DNA from: Kribbella sp. CA-293567
Lineage (GTDB): Bacteria > Actinomycetota > Actinomycetes > Propionibacteriales > Kribbellaceae
Assembly: GCF_027627575.1 (NCBI RefSeq)
Contig: NZ_CP114065.1
Span: 4,650,001 to 4,714,000 of the forward strand
Length of the DNA: 64,000 bases
Direction: 5' to 3'
Shown: one piece after another, positions 30,475-39,912 of the stretch
Layout: each line of letters opens with the position of its first letter
Position numbering within the stretch: position 1 is the first letter of the stretch
The notes under the pieces: generated by a model
Database searches by the model: none
Told to the model about the DNA's origin: nothing
What the model saw: only the letters and a program-made list of their open reading frames with translations
Program-made: the position numbers and the translations under genes

Positions 30475-31779
30475 ATGTCCGAGACGCCCGAGTCGATCGT
30501 TCCCGAGCTGATCGTCGAAGAGGTCGAGCGGCCGCACCTGCTGGTGGTGGCGACCGGGATGCGGCTGTTCCGTGAGTACATCCTGAGCTCGATCGCGCCG
30601 CAGTACCGGATCCACATGTTCCTGCACGCGGAACCGTCGTGGGAGAAGGACTACATCGAAGGCTGGACCGTGCTGGAGAGCACGCTCGAGGCCGACGCCC
30701 TGGTCGAGGCGGCGAAGAAGCTGCACGCCGAGCAGCCGATCGACGGCGTGCTCTGCTGGGACGAGGCGCGGATCCTGCAGACGGCGCACGTCGCCGAGGC
30801 GCTCGGCCTGCCGGGCGGCGACGTGGCGATGATCAACCGCTGCCGGGACAAGCACCTGACCCGGACCGCGCTGGCCGAGAAGGGCGTGCCGCAACCGCAG
30901 TCGATCCTGGTCGACACCGTGGACGAGGCGCTCGTCACCGCCGACAAGCTCGGCTACCCGGTGATCCTGAAGCCGCGCGCGCTGGCCGCCAGCCTCGGCG
31001 TGGTGAAGGTGAACTCGGCCGAGGAGCTCAGGGAGAACTGGGCCTTCGCCCACGACACCACCGTGCCGGAGGCGCCGCACTACGACGTCAACGTGCTGGT
31101 CGAGGAGTTTGCCGACGGCTACGAGATCAGCATCGACGCGGCCGTCTTCCACGGTCAGGTGACGCCGTTCTGCCTGGCCCGCAAGGAGATCGGCTACCCG
31201 CCGTACGCCGAGGAGGTCGGGCACTTCGTCGACGCGCACGACCCGTTGCTGGTCGACGAGCAGCTGATGCAGGTGCTGGTCGACGCGCACGCGGCGATCG
31301 CCTTCACCGACGGTGTCACCCACACTGAGATCATGATGACGGCCGACGGCCCCAAGGTGATCGAGATCAACGCCCGGATCGGCGGCGACATGATCCCGTA
31401 CCTCGGCCTGCAGGCCACCGGTGCGGACCCGGGCCTGGCCGCCGCCGCGGTGGCCTGCGGCCGGACGCCGGAACTGGTGCCGGACCGGACCGTGGCCGGT
31501 GGCGTGCGGTTCTTCTACGTCGACGAGAACAACACCGTTTTAGACGGTGTCGAGTGGGACGAGACCGACCTGCCCGCCACCATCGACAAGCTCGTCCTGC
31601 TGATGGCGCCCGGGCAGACGACCAGCCCGCCGCCGGAAGGCACCCTGTGGGGCCGGATCGCCTATGCGACCGCCGTGGCTCCGACGCTGGACGAGTGCCG
31701 TGCCGGACTGGACGCCGCCGAGAAGGCGTTGCGCTGGTCGGGTCACGTGGTGACCGAACCAAAGGAGCCGGCATCATGA
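30475..31779 (+). CDS. ATP-grasp carboxylate-amine ligase 1
   Basis: Predicted ATP-dependent ligase of 434 aa that makes an amide bond through an acyl phosphate. It has an N-terminal Rossmann-like half, then the ATP-grasp core with the lysine segment PVILKPRALAASLGVVKV, VLVEEFADGYEISIDA, and the metal-binding VIEINARIGGDM near 296-307. The C-terminal part (about 350-434) is a small lid-like domain. The ATG has GGGAGG about 8 nt upstream. Its stop overlaps the MFS exporter start (ATGA). The likely substrates are hydrazinoacetic acid or a derived intermediate and an amino acid, which is inference. Confidence 0.87.
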   Translation: MSETPESIVPELIVEEVERPHLLVVATGMRLFREYILSSIAPQYRIHMFLHAEPSWEKDYIEGWTVLESTLEADALVEAAKKLHAEQPIDGVLCWDEARILQTAHVAEALGLPGGDVAMINRCRDKHLTRTALAEKGVPQPQSILVDTVDEALVTADKLGYPVILKPRALAASLGVVKVNSAEELRENWAFAHDTTVPEAPHYDVNVLVEEFADGYEISIDAAVFHGQVTPFCLARKEIGYPPYAEEVGHFVDAHDPLLVDEQLMQVLVDAHAAIAFTDGVTHTEIMMTADGPKVIEINARIGGDMIPYLGLQATGADPGLAAAAVACGRTPELVPDRTVAGGVRFFYVDENNTVLDGVEWDETDLPATIDKLVLLMAPGQTTSPPPEGTLWGRIAYATAVAPTLDECRAGLDAAEKALRWSGHVVTEPKEPAS

Positions 31780-33071
31780 CAGCCACACCGACCGACGAGA
31801 GCACCGGCATCTGGGCGACCATCCGGGAGGCTCCGGTCCCGGTGAAGGCGCTGCTGGTCGGCGTCTTCGTCAACAAGCTCGGCTGGTTCCTGCAGGTCTT
31901 CCTGGTGCTCTTCCTGACCACCTCGAAGGGCTTCAGCGACGTCCAGGCCGGTACGGCGCTCGGTGTCTACGGCGGCGGTACGGTGATCGGCCTGATCATC
32001 GGCGGATCGCTGTCGGACAAGATCGGGCCGCGGGCCGCGGTGATGATCAGCATGTTCGGCATGGCCGTGTTCGTGCTAGGCATCGCCTATGTGCCGAGCT
32101 ACACCGCCGTCCTCGTGACGGTGGCGCTGGCCGGCGCGGTCGGGCAGTTCTACCGGCCCGCCTCGGCGGCGCTGCTCACCGAGCTGACGCCGAAGAACCG
32201 CCAGGTGATGATCTTCGCCGTCTACCGGCTGGCGATGAACCTCGGAACGACGGCGGCACCGCTGATCGGTGCGGCGCTGCTGGCGATCTCGTGGAACCTG
32301 CTGTTCATCGGTGAGGCGGTGGCCGCGCTGGCGTACGCCGCCGTGGCGATCGTCGCGCTGCCGAAGCGCAAGTCCGCCACCGACTCCACCTCGGTGGACG
32401 GTGCGGAGCCGGCCGCGGCCGAGCCGGACGCCGGCGGGTACCTCGCCGTACTGCGGGACTACAAGTACGTGCTGTTCCTGGTGTGCATGTTCATCAACGC
32501 CGCCATCTACATGCAGTACCTGGCCGTGCTGCCGCTGCACATGAAGTCGGACGGGCTGTCCACCTGGTGGTTCAGCGCGGTCGTCGCCCTGAACGGGTTC
32601 ATCGTGATCACCTGCGAGTTGCTGGTGACCAAGGTGGTGCAGCACTGGCCGGCCCGGCTGGTCGCGATCGCCGGTTTCGTCCTGCTCGGTGGCGGGCTCG
32701 CGTTCTACGCCCTGCCGGGCGGGATCGCGATCTTCGTGATCGGCACGCTGCTGTGGACACTGGCCGAGATCATTGCCGGACCGACCATGTTCGCCTACCC
32801 GGGAATGGCGGCGAAACCGCAACTGCTCGGCCGGTACGTCGGCTCCGCGCACGCGATGTTCGGACTGGGCTCGGCGCTCGGCCCGTTCCTCGGGGTCTGG
32901 ATCTGGAACAGCTCCGGCACCCAGGTCTGGTTGTGGTGCGGAGTGGCCGGTGCGGTCGGCGTCGTGTGCGCGTACTTCGGTATGTCGAACGCGGCGGCGT
33001 CGGAGCCGGTCGAGGAACCTGTCGTGGACACCACCCCGGCCAGCGAGCCGTTGCCGAGTGAGAGCTCGTAG
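31776..33071 (+). CDS. MFS transporter, probable exporter of the cluster product
   Basis: Predicted 12-helix major facilitator of 431 aa. The loop after helix 2 (GGSLSDKIGPRAAVM) matches the MFS signature; the central cytoplasmic loop is about 40 residues and acidic, and the C-terminal tail is Glu/Pro/Ser-rich. It starts by ATGA overlap with the ATP-grasp gene and has AAGGAG 8 nt upstream. Its position between two ligase genes argues for export of the product and self-protection. Confidence 0.88.
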   Translation: MTATPTDESTGIWATIREAPVPVKALLVGVFVNKLGWFLQVFLVLFLTTSKGFSDVQAGTALGVYGGGTVIGLIIGGSLSDKIGPRAAVMISMFGMAVFVLGIAYVPSYTAVLVTVALAGAVGQFYRPASAALLTELTPKNRQVMIFAVYRLAMNLGTTAAPLIGAALLAISWNLLFIGEAVAALAYAAVAIVALPKRKSATDSTSVDGAEPAAAEPDAGGYLAVLRDYKYVLFLVCMFINAAIYMQYLAVLPLHMKSDGLSTWWFSAVVALNGFIVITCELLVTKVVQHWPARLVAIAGFVLLGGGLAFYALPGGIAIFVIGTLLWTLAEIIAGPTMFAYPGMAAKPQLLGRYVGSAHAMFGLGSALGPFLGVWIWNSSGTQVWLWCGVAGAVGVVCAYFGMSNAAASEPVEEPVVDTTPASEPLPSESS

Positions 33072-33082
33072 GGAGTTTTGTC

Positions 33083-34321
33083 ATGTCGAAATACGCGATC
33101 ATCGTGGACCCGTTGTCCACCGGGCAGGAATATCCCGCCGCGTTCAAGGAGGCCGGGAAGATCCCGGTCGCCGTACTGAGTGGGACGGAGCCGCCGCCGG
33201 CGTTCACCGGTAGCTGGCATCCGGAGGAGTTCGAGCACATCCACTACCTCACCGGCAGCGTCGCGGAACTGGCCGAGGAGCTGCGGCAGTACGAGCCGGA
33301 GTACCTGGTGCCGGGTGCCGAGAGCGGGGTCGAGCTGGCGGATGCGCTGACCGAGATCCTGCTGCCCGGGACCGGCAACGTGCCGGAGCTGGCGTCGGCG
33401 CGGCGGGACAAGTGGCAGATGGCGCAGGCGCTGGCCGCGGCCGGAGTACCGCGGTTGCGGCAGTTCCTGACGTCCGACCCGGCCGAGGCCGAGAAATGGC
33501 TGAAGGAGAACGACCTGATCGGACGGCGGCTGGTGATCAAGCCGCCGAAGAGCGCCGCCGGCGACGAGGTCTACGTCGTCTTCGAGGACGGTGACTGGCG
33601 CGAACGGTTCGACCGGGTGCTCGGGCGGACCAACAAGATGGGCCTGGTCAACGACGCGGTGCTGATCCAGGAGTACGCCGAAGGTACGGAGTACCTGGTC
33701 GACAGCTACTCCGTCGACGGCAAGCACGCGCTCGTCGACGTCTGCCGGTACACCAAGATCAGCCGCGGCGACAAGATCGGCATCTACCACCGGATCGACT
33801 TCCTCGCGGCCGACGATCCCGAGGTACTGGCGCTGTGGCCGTACACCCAGCAGGTGCTGGACGCGGTCGGTATCCGGATCGGCTGCGGGCACGCCGAAGT
33901 GATGATGACGCCGGACGGGCCGCGGCTGATCGAGGTTGCCGCCCGGCCGTCGGGTGGCGGTCACCAGATGGTCAGCGAACTGGCCACCGGCGACAACCAC
34001 ATCAAGCGGACGGTCGCGCACCGGGTGCGCGGTGAGTTCCGGGACAGCTTCGACCTGGTCCAGCACCTCCGGGGTGTCTTCATCTCAGCGGTCCGGGACG
34101 GCTACTTCCGCAACCGGGAGGTCTTCGACGGGATCGAGCAGCTGAAGTCCTTCCACTGGATGAAGATCCTGCACGAAGAGGACGCCGTCGTCCCCGAGAC
34201 GGTCGACCTGTTCACCTGCCTGGCCTGGGTGATCCTGATCCACAGCGACGCCCAGACCCTGGACGACGACTACCGCCGAGTGCTGGAGATGGAGGCCGCG
34301 ATAGTCATCGACGAAGCCTGA
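33083..34321 (+). CDS. ATP-grasp carboxylate-amine ligase 2
   Basis: Second ATP-grasp enzyme of the operon, 412 aa, clearly divergent from the first. It starts MSKYAIIVDPLSTGQEYPA and has RLVIKPPKSAAGDEVYVV near 146-163, VLIQEYAEGTEYLVDS, and the metal/ATP segment RLIEVAARPSGGGHQM near 280-295. A C-terminal domain of about 100 residues follows. GGGAG lies 7 nt upstream of the ATG. Two ligases suggest a product with at least two enzymatically made amide or hydrazide bonds, such as a modified tripeptide. A strong terminator follows, closing the operon. Confidence 0.87.
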   Translation: MSKYAIIVDPLSTGQEYPAAFKEAGKIPVAVLSGTEPPPAFTGSWHPEEFEHIHYLTGSVAELAEELRQYEPEYLVPGAESGVELADALTEILLPGTGNVPELASARRDKWQMAQALAAAGVPRLRQFLTSDPAEAEKWLKENDLIGRRLVIKPPKSAAGDEVYVVFEDGDWRERFDRVLGRTNKMGLVNDAVLIQEYAEGTEYLVDSYSVDGKHALVDVCRYTKISRGDKIGIYHRIDFLAADDPEVLALWPYTQQVLDAVGIRIGCGHAEVMMTPDGPRLIEVAARPSGGGHQMVSELATGDNHIKRTVAHRVRGEFRDSFDLVQHLRGVFISAVRDGYFRNREVFDGIEQLKSFHWMKILHEEDAVVPETVDLFTCLAWVILIHSDAQTLDDDYRRVLEMEAAIVIDEA

Positions 34322-34361
34322 CCTCCCTGCTCGGCCGGACCCCCCAGTCCAACGGCTGAGC

Positions 34362-34408
34362 CCCGGGCACGGACGTTCCCCCAAACGCCCGTGCCCGGGC
34401 CTTTTCTG
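34362..34408 (+). terminator. Intrinsic terminator of the biosynthetic operon
   Basis: Perfect 11-bp GC-rich stem (34362-34372 with 34389-34399) with a 16-nt loop, followed by CCTTTTCT. It lies 41 bp after the second ATP-grasp gene and marks the 3' boundary of the cluster. Confidence 0.9.
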
Positions 34409-34435
34409 TTCAGCTTCGGTCTGCACACTCGGCGC

Positions 34436-35095
34436 ATGAGCCTGAAGAAGCTGGTGGGCGAGCGGCGGCGGTTGGTGGCCTACTGGTGTGCGGTGGTGGT
34501 GCAGGTCGGCGCAGTCGCCGTGGATGCCGGAGTGCTCAAGCAGGCGAGCAAGGTGACGTTGATGCCCTTGCTGTTGTCGTGGAGCCGGAGCCAGGAAGCT
34601 CCTCCCCTGATCCAGGCCGCGTTGCTGGCTTCGGCGGCCGGGGATCTGTTGCTGGAGACCGAGCTGCAGTTGGCGGGGATGGCGGCGTTCGCTGCGGCGC
34701 ATGCTTGCTACCTCGCGGTGTTTCTGTCCAGGCCGCATGAGCGGTCGTGGCGGGTGCTGGCGGCGTACGGGGCGTTGTGGGCGGCGCTGATCGCCGTGCT
34801 CTCCCGGGACCTCGGAGCGCAGCGAGTGCCGGTGGCGGCGTACGCGTTGTTGCTGACGGCAACCGCCATCGCGTCGCGGTGGCACAGTCCGCGCAGTGGC
34901 GCCGGCGGGCTGCTCTTCCTCGTCTCCGACGCGTTGATCGCGCTGCGGCTGGCCGGACGCGACTTCCCGGGCCGCGGGGTGCTGACGATGTCCACCTATG
35001 CGGCCGGTCAGTACCTGCTCGTTTCGGGCGTCAGGGCAGAATCTGGGGATGGCCAAACTTCCCTGCCCCTGTGGGCTCGACGCCGCCTACGCTGA
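34436..35095 (+). CDS. YhhN family membrane protein (lysoplasmalogenase-like)
   Basis: Integral membrane protein of 219 aa with about eight hydrophobic segments. The family pattern is visible in LKQASKVTLMPLLLSW, LLASAAGDLLLE and GGLLFLVSDALIAL with conserved Asp residues. YhhN/TMEM86 proteins hydrolyse lysoplasmalogens in animals, while bacterial copies are mostly uncharacterised. The ATG at 34436 is 114 bp after the preceding operon and beyond its terminator, so it is probably transcribed separately. Its 3' end overlaps the YchJ gene by 47 bp. Confidence 0.85.
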   Translation: MSLKKLVGERRRLVAYWCAVVVQVGAVAVDAGVLKQASKVTLMPLLLSWSRSQEAPPLIQAALLASAAGDLLLETELQLAGMAAFAAAHACYLAVFLSRPHERSWRVLAAYGALWAALIAVLSRDLGAQRVPVAAYALLLTATAIASRWHSPRSGAGGLLFLVSDALIALRLAGRDFPGRGVLTMSTYAAGQYLLVSGVRAESGDGQTSLPLWARRRLR

Positions 35096-35438
35096 CTGCT
35101 GCGGCAGCCTGCACCAGGGCCGTACTGCGGCAAGCACCGCTGAGCAACTCATGCGCTCGCGGTACTCCGCGTTCGTGGTCCGCGATGCGGCGTATCTCCT
35201 CCGCACCTGGTCCGCCACGACGCGGCCCCGCGAACTGGACCTCGAGGACGACATCGAGTGGACCGGACTGGAGATCCTCAGCACCACCGGCGGCAGCGCC
35301 TTCCACACCGAGGGGACGGTCGAGTTCCGGGCCGGCTACATCGCCGACGGCGCGGCTGGTCACCAGCAGGAGGACAGCCGCTTCCTGCGCGAGAACGGCG
35401 CCTGGGTGTACGTCCGACCTGTAAGTTTCAACACCTGA
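35049..35438 (+). CDS. YchJ family SEC-C/NTF2-like protein
   Basis: A 129-aa protein beginning with a zinc-binding SEC-C-like motif (CPCGLDAAYADCC) followed by an NTF2-like domain with LMRSRYSAFVVRDAAYLLRTW. This is the standard UPF0225/YchJ architecture. The biological role is not established. The ATG lies inside the end of the YhhN gene in another frame, so translation is likely coupled. Confidence 0.88.
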   Translation: MAKLPCPCGLDAAYADCCGSLHQGRTAASTAEQLMRSRYSAFVVRDAAYLLRTWSATTRPRELDLEDDIEWTGLEILSTTGGSAFHTEGTVEFRAGYIADGAAGHQQEDSRFLRENGAWVYVRPVSFNT

Positions 35439-35457
35439 CCGGCATCTGAACCGCGGT

Positions 35458-35492
35458 GCCGGCCGTGCCTCGGGGCGGTGGGCACGGCCGGC
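35458..35492. terminator. Bidirectional terminator between ychJ-type and phoX-type genes
   Basis: Perfect 12-bp GC-rich stem (35458-35469 with 35481-35492), 11-nt loop, placed between two convergent genes 20 bp and 40 bp away. No T-run on either side. Confidence 0.75.
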
Positions 35493-35531
35493 CTGCGGGG
35501 GCGGGCGGGATCGAGATCGGCGTGGAGCGGA

Positions 35532-36929
35532 TCAGCGGCGGCGGCGCCAGGGGCCGGTGATGGCGTAGGTGATGCCGGGGGTGTAGACGTTGAAGAACAT
35601 CGTGCGGCCGTCGGCGGAGAAGCCGGCGCCGGCCAGTTCGCCGTACTCGGGCTCTTCGGGGGTGCCGTTGTTGACGCGGTTGCGGGCGAACTTGAAGACC
35701 TCGCCGTCCTCGGTGGTGCCGAGGATGTGTTGTTCGCCGAGGCCGTCCTCGCACATCATCAGGCCGCCGTACGGGGACATCGTGATGTTGTCGGGGGCAT
35801 CGAACTCGGGGTCGTCCGAGCCGGGCTTCGGGCGGGTGAAGATCACCTCGAGGCGGAGGGTGCGCTTGCGCGGGTCGTAGCGCCAGACCTGGCCGTCGTG
35901 GTCGACCTTCGGGCCGAGCTCGGTGCGGGCGAACGACGAGACGAAGTACACGCAGCGGTCGAGTGCGCCCCACCAGCAGCCTTCGAGCTTGTAGCCGCCG
36001 GTGATGGGCTTGGAGTAGTCCTGGGCACGGACCGACTCGGTCTTCGCCAGCGGGTCGGGCACCTTGACCCACTGCACGTTGCGGAAGACGGTGCCGGGCT
36101 CCTGGACGACGGAGAGGTCCGGCAGGCCGGCGATGTGCATGGCCTGCAGTTCGCCGCCGGCCCGGAGGCTGCCCCAGCCGCCGCGGGGGCGGTTCGGCAG
36201 GAACCGGTAGAAGCCGCCGAGCGGGGCGACGAAGGCGTCCTCGGTCTCGTAGACGACGCCCGTGGCGGGATCGATCGCGACCGCCTCGTGCTGGAACCGG
36301 CCCATCTCCTTCAGCGGGAAGGGGTGGTTGTTGTGGCGGTCGTCGTACGGGTCGACCTCGAAGATGAAGCCGTGGTCCTTGGTGTAGCCGCCCTCGCCGG
36401 CCTTGAGTTCGGTCTCCTCACAGGTCAGCCAGGTGCGCCACGGGGTGATCCCGCCGGAGCAGTTGATCGCCGATCCACCGAGGCTGATCCTCTCGGCGGT
36501 CTTGTCGTTGTGCCGGTCCACCACGATCGTGCTGGTGCCTCCGCCGGCCGCGGGGTCGTAGGTCCGCTCAGGTGGGGCCACCACCTTGATCGTCGCGGTC
36601 GGGCTGCACTCGTGGTTGCGGACCAGCCGGTTGCCGCCGTGGCGGTCGGGGAAGGTGCCCATCCCGTCGAAGCGGGACGGGATCTTCAGTCCGTCCGGCC
36701 GGACGGCGCCTTCGCGCGAGACGACCTTGTACTTGAAGCCGCGCGGCAGGTCGAGCATCCCGGCGGGGTCGGGAACGAGCGGGCCGTAACCGACCTTCGG
36801 TCCGGAGGTACCGAGCGCCGGCTCGGCGGTGTAGAGGGCTTCGACCGACCCCACCACGCTGACCGCAACACCTGCCGCGGCGGCACGAGCGACGAACTGA
36901 CGTCTGGACAGAGGGCTTTCTACACTCAC
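35532..36929 (-). CDS. phoX: PhoX-type alkaline phosphatase (DUF839), Tat-exported
   Basis: Predicted calcium/iron-dependent secreted phosphatase of 465 aa. The GTG at 36929 has AAGGAG 7 nt upstream and gives a twin-arginine signal (SRRQFVARAAAAG); the open frame extends to 36998 without support. Family features include VRNHECSP, NCSGGITPWRTWLTCEET, FQHEAVAIDPATGVVYETED and APDNITMSPYGGLMMCEDG, which carry the conserved Cys/Glu/Asp metal ligands. No Pho box was identified upstream. Confidence 0.88.
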   Translation of the reverse strand: MSVESPLSRRQFVARAAAAGVAVSVVGSVEALYTAEPALGTSGPKVGYGPLVPDPAGMLDLPRGFKYKVVSREGAVRPDGLKIPSRFDGMGTFPDRHGGNRLVRNHECSPTATIKVVAPPERTYDPAAGGGTSTIVVDRHNDKTAERISLGGSAINCSGGITPWRTWLTCEETELKAGEGGYTKDHGFIFEVDPYDDRHNNHPFPLKEMGRFQHEAVAIDPATGVVYETEDAFVAPLGGFYRFLPNRPRGGWGSLRAGGELQAMHIAGLPDLSVVQEPGTVFRNVQWVKVPDPLAKTESVRAQDYSKPITGGYKLEGCWWGALDRCVYFVSSFARTELGPKVDHDGQVWRYDPRKRTLRLEVIFTRPKPGSDDPEFDAPDNITMSPYGGLMMCEDGLGEQHILGTTEDGEVFKFARNRVNNGTPEEPEYGELAGAGFSADGRTMFFNVYTPGITYAITGPWRRRR

Positions 36930-37009
36930 GAGCGGTCTCCTTGTCAGCACAAGCAGTGGTCGCCAGTGAACGTACGGTAAACGACTGCCCAACGGCAAGA
37001 GAACGAGCG

Positions 37010-37558
37010 TCAGGAATCGCTCTGTGATCGGCCGCCACGCTGCCAGCGACGCGCAGTGAGGATCGTGGGCTCACCGCGCAGTCCGTCGGCGACCGGCTGA
37101 ACGATCGCCGAGGCCACCGCCGGCAGTGCGTCGACGGCCGCGACGACGCCGACGGACCGGGTGCCGTCGTCGTCGACGAGCATCACCAGGAAGCTCACCC
37201 GGTCGTCCGCGCCTTGCAGGTCCCCGATGTCGGTCGGTGCCCACTCAGCGGTCACCAGGCTCTTCGGTACGCCGGCCGTTTCATCGACCAGTACGACGGC
37301 CCGCACGATCGTCAGCGGGTGGTAGAAACCGGCCGCCCAGAACGGCTCCTCGTACGCGAACCGCTCCGCCGTTTCGCGGTCCTCGACGTCCAGGACGTGC
37401 ACGCTGCCCGCGTGTTCCTCCGCGTCGTCGGTCAGTGTCGGACCGCGCAGTACGAGCCGGTCGGCGAACCGGTCCATGTACGACCAGTGCGCCTCGGCCT
37501 GCTCCATCAGCCCGGGCAGGACGCCGGGCTTGTCCTCGCCGTGGACGAAGTAGGGCAC
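37010..37558 (-). CDS. YciI-like protein at the end of the his operon
   Basis: A 182-aa protein. The first 100 residues are a YciI/EthD-like dimeric alpha-beta barrel (DRLVLRGPTLTDDAEEHAGS, with PFWAAGFYHPLTI typical of YciI). The last 80 residues form an extra domain that I do not recognise. The GTG start lies two bases before the hisH stop, so it is cotranscribed with the histidine genes. A role in histidine synthesis is not implied by the family. Confidence 0.8.
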   Translation of the reverse strand: MPYFVHGEDKPGVLPGLMEQAEAHWSYMDRFADRLVLRGPTLTDDAEEHAGSVHVLDVEDRETAERFAYEEPFWAAGFYHPLTIVRAVVLVDETAGVPKSLVTAEWAPTDIGDLQGADDRVSFLVMLVDDDGTRSVGVVAAVDALPAVASAIVQPVADGLRGEPTILTARRWQRGGRSQSDS

Positions 37559-37559
37559 C

Positions 37560-38201
37560 TCAGAGCGACCTGATCCAGTTCGCCAGCAGCTCGGCGCCCG
37601 CGTCGCCGGACTTCTCCGGGTGGAACTGAGTGGCGGTCAGCGGACCGTTCTCGACCGCGGCGACGAACCGGTCCCCGCCGTACTCCGTCCAGGTGACCGT
37701 CGGCGTCACCGACGCGCGGGTGTCGGTGAGGTGCCACTCGCGGACGCCGTAGGAGTGGACGAAGTAGAAGCGTTCCTTGTCGACGCCCTCGAACAGCCTG
37801 GTCGGGCCGTCGACCGAGACGGTGTTCCAGCCCATGTGCGGCACCGGCTCGTCGCCGGCCGGCCGGAGCCGCTCGACGGTGCCGGGCCACTGGTCGCAGC
37901 CGTCGGTCTCGGTGCCGTGTTCGATGCCTTTGGCAAACAAGATCTGCATGCCGACACAGATGCCCAGCACCGGCCGGCTACCGGTCAGCCGGCGGTCGAC
38001 GAGCTCGTCGCCGCGAACGGCCTTCAGCCCTCTCATGCAGGCGTCGAAGGCGCCGACGCCAGGGACCAGCAGGCCGTCGGCGTTCAGCGCTTCGTCGAAG
38101 TCCGCGGTGACGGTGACGTCGGCGCCGACGCGCTGCAACGCGCGCTCGCCGGAGCGGATGTTCCCGGAGCCGTAGTCGAGCAGGACGACCTTCTTGGTCA
38201 C
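37560..38201 (-). CDS. hisH: Imidazole glycerol phosphate synthase subunit HisH
   Basis: Glutaminase subunit of the HisHF complex; it supplies ammonia for imidazole ring formation. Triad GATase features are the nucleophile Cys in LGICVGMQ and the His/Glu of QFHPEKSG near the C-terminus; the oxyanion region [10 protein letters not shown] is also present. The GTG at 38201 overlaps the hisB stop (GTGA) and gives 213 aa. hisA and hisF are not in this window. Confidence 0.96.
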   Translation of the reverse strand: MTKKVVLLDYGSGNIRSGERALQRVGADVTVTADFDEALNADGLLVPGVGAFDACMRGLKAVRGDELVDRRLTGSRPVLGICVGMQILFAKGIEHGTETDGCDQWPGTVERLRPAGDEPVPHMGWNTVSVDGPTRLFEGVDKERFYFVHSYGVREWHLTDTRASVTPTVTWTEYGGDRFVAAVENGPLTATQFHPEKSGDAGAELLANWIRSL

Positions 38202-38797
38202 AGGGCGCCCTTGGTGGAGGGGATGCCCGGCTGCCGCGGATCGTGCTCGGCGGCGTCCCGCAGCGCCCGCGCGAAGGCCTTGAACTGCGCCTCGACGATG
38301 TGGTGCGGGTCGCGCCCGGACAGCACCCGGATGTGGATGCAGATCGCGGCGTTGAAGGCCAGGGTCTCGAACACGTGCTGGGTCAGCGAACCGGCGTAGT
38401 CGCCACCGATGACCGCGTAGACCTGCCCGTCGGGCTCGCCGGTGTGGACGCAATACGGGCGGCCGGACAGGTCGACGGTGCAGTGCACCAGCGCCTCGTC
38501 CAGTGGCACGGTCGCGTCGCCGAAGCGGCGGATGCCCTTCTTGTCACCGAGGGCCTCGCGCAGCGCCTGGCCGATGCCGATCGCGGTGTCCTCGACCGTG
38601 TGGTGCGCGTCGATCTCGAGGTCGCCGACGGTGTTGACGTGCAGGTCCAGCAGCGCGTGCTTGGCCAGCGCGTTGAGCATGTGGTCGTAGAAGCCGACGC
38701 CGGTGGAGATGTCGGCGCGGCCGGTGCCGTCGAGATCGAGCTCGACCAGCACCTTGGACTCGCTGGTCTCCCGGTCGATGCGGGCCGTACGTGTCAT
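38198..38797 (-). CDS. hisB: Imidazoleglycerol-phosphate dehydratase
   Basis: Manganese enzyme for the dehydration step of histidine synthesis. The 199-aa protein has the two His-rich repeats expected: [18 protein letters not shown] with [17 protein letters not shown], and then [20 protein letters not shown]. It is monofunctional, without a phosphatase domain. Starts by ATGA overlap with hisC. Confidence 0.97.
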   Translation of the reverse strand: MTRTARIDRETSESKVLVELDLDGTGRADISTGVGFYDHMLNALAKHALLDLHVNTVGDLEIDAHHTVEDTAIGIGQALREALGDKKGIRRFGDATVPLDEALVHCTVDLSGRPYCVHTGEPDGQVYAVIGGDYAGSLTQHVFETLAFNAAICIHIRVLSGRDPHHIVEAQFKAFARALRDAAEHDPRQPGIPSTKGAL

Positions 38798-39912
38798 AGC
38801 GACCTTCCCAGATCAGTCTTGAGCACCTTCTCCAGCGAGGCGCGGAACGCGGCCATCTCGGCGCCGGTGCCGATCGAGACCCGCAGCCAGCCGTTCGGTC
38901 CGGTCTCCCGGATCAGTACGCCGTCGTCCAGCAGCGACTGCCAGACCGCGTGCCGATCGGCGAACGTGCCGAAAAGAACGAAGTTCGCGTCCGAGTCCAC
39001 CGCGCGAAGCCCTTGGGCCCGCAGCCACACCACCGTCTCGTCCCGCTCGGCCCGCAGCTGCTCGACCCGGCCGAGCAGTTCGTCGGAGTGCCGCAGCGCC
39101 GCCCGCGCGACCGCCTGGGTCACCGCCGACAGGTGATAAGGCAACCGGACGATGCGCAGGGCATCTATCAGTTGCTTGCTCGCGGCAAGGTAACCGACGC
39201 GGGCGCCGGCCAGCGCGAACGCCTTCGACGTCGTCCGGGCCACCGCCAGGTTCGAGTACGACGGCAGCAGCGACGCCGCGCTCGGCGTCCCGGTACGACG
39301 GAACTCCGCGTAAGCCTCGTCCACCACGAGGACGGCACCGATCGCGGCGGTCCTGGCGGCGACTGCCTCGACCAGCTGGATCGGCAGCGCCGTACCGGTC
39401 GGGTTGTTGGGTGAGGCGAGCAGTACGACGGAGGGCCGGTGCCGCGAGATCGCTGCCAGGGCCTTGCTCTGGTCGAGGGTGAAGTCCTCGGAGCGGCGAC
39501 CGGTGACCCAGGCGGTGTTCGTGTTGCGGGCGTACTCCGGGTACATCGAGTACGTCGGCGCGAACGACAGCGCCGTACGGCCTGGCCCACCGAAGGCCTG
39601 CAGCAGATGCAGCATGACCTCGTTGGAGCCGTTGGCCGCCCAGATCTGGCCGGCCGTCAGCTGAGCACCCGACTCGCGGCCGAGGTACGCCGCGAGGTCT
39701 GCCCGCAGCGCCATGAACTCGCGATCGGGGTACCGGTTGAGGCCGCGCGCCGCGTCGGCCACCGCCGCGGTGATGTCCGCGACGGTCGCCTCGCTCGGCG
39801 GGTACGGGTTCTCGTTGACGTTCAGCAGGACGGGGACGTCGAGCTGCGGTGCGCCGTACGGCTCGAAACTCTTCAGCTCGTCGCGGATCGGCAGCCCGTC
39901 GAACCGGCCCAT
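38794..39912 (-). CDS. hisC: Histidinol-phosphate aminotransferase
   Basis: PLP aminotransferase for histidine synthesis, 372 aa. Motifs are [11 protein letters not shown], a [13 protein letters not shown] cofactor segment, [21 protein letters not shown] and the PLP-lysine segment [16 protein letters not shown]. Its ATG overlaps the hisD stop by one base (TGATG). Confidence 0.96.
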   Translation of the reverse strand: MGRFDGLPIRDELKSFEPYGAPQLDVPVLLNVNENPYPPSEATVADITAAVADAARGLNRYPDREFMALRADLAAYLGRESGAQLTAGQIWAANGSNEVMLHLLQAFGGPGRTALSFAPTYSMYPEYARNTNTAWVTGRRSEDFTLDQSKALAAISRHRPSVVLLASPNNPTGTALPIQLVEAVAARTAAIGAVLVVDEAYAEFRRTGTPSAASLLPSYSNLAVARTTSKAFALAGARVGYLAASKQLIDALRIVRLPYHLSAVTQAVARAALRHSDELLGRVEQLRAERDETVVWLRAQGLRAVDSDANFVLFGTFADRHAVWQSLLDDGVLIRETGPNGWLRVSIGTGAEMAAFRASLEKVLKTDLGRSL

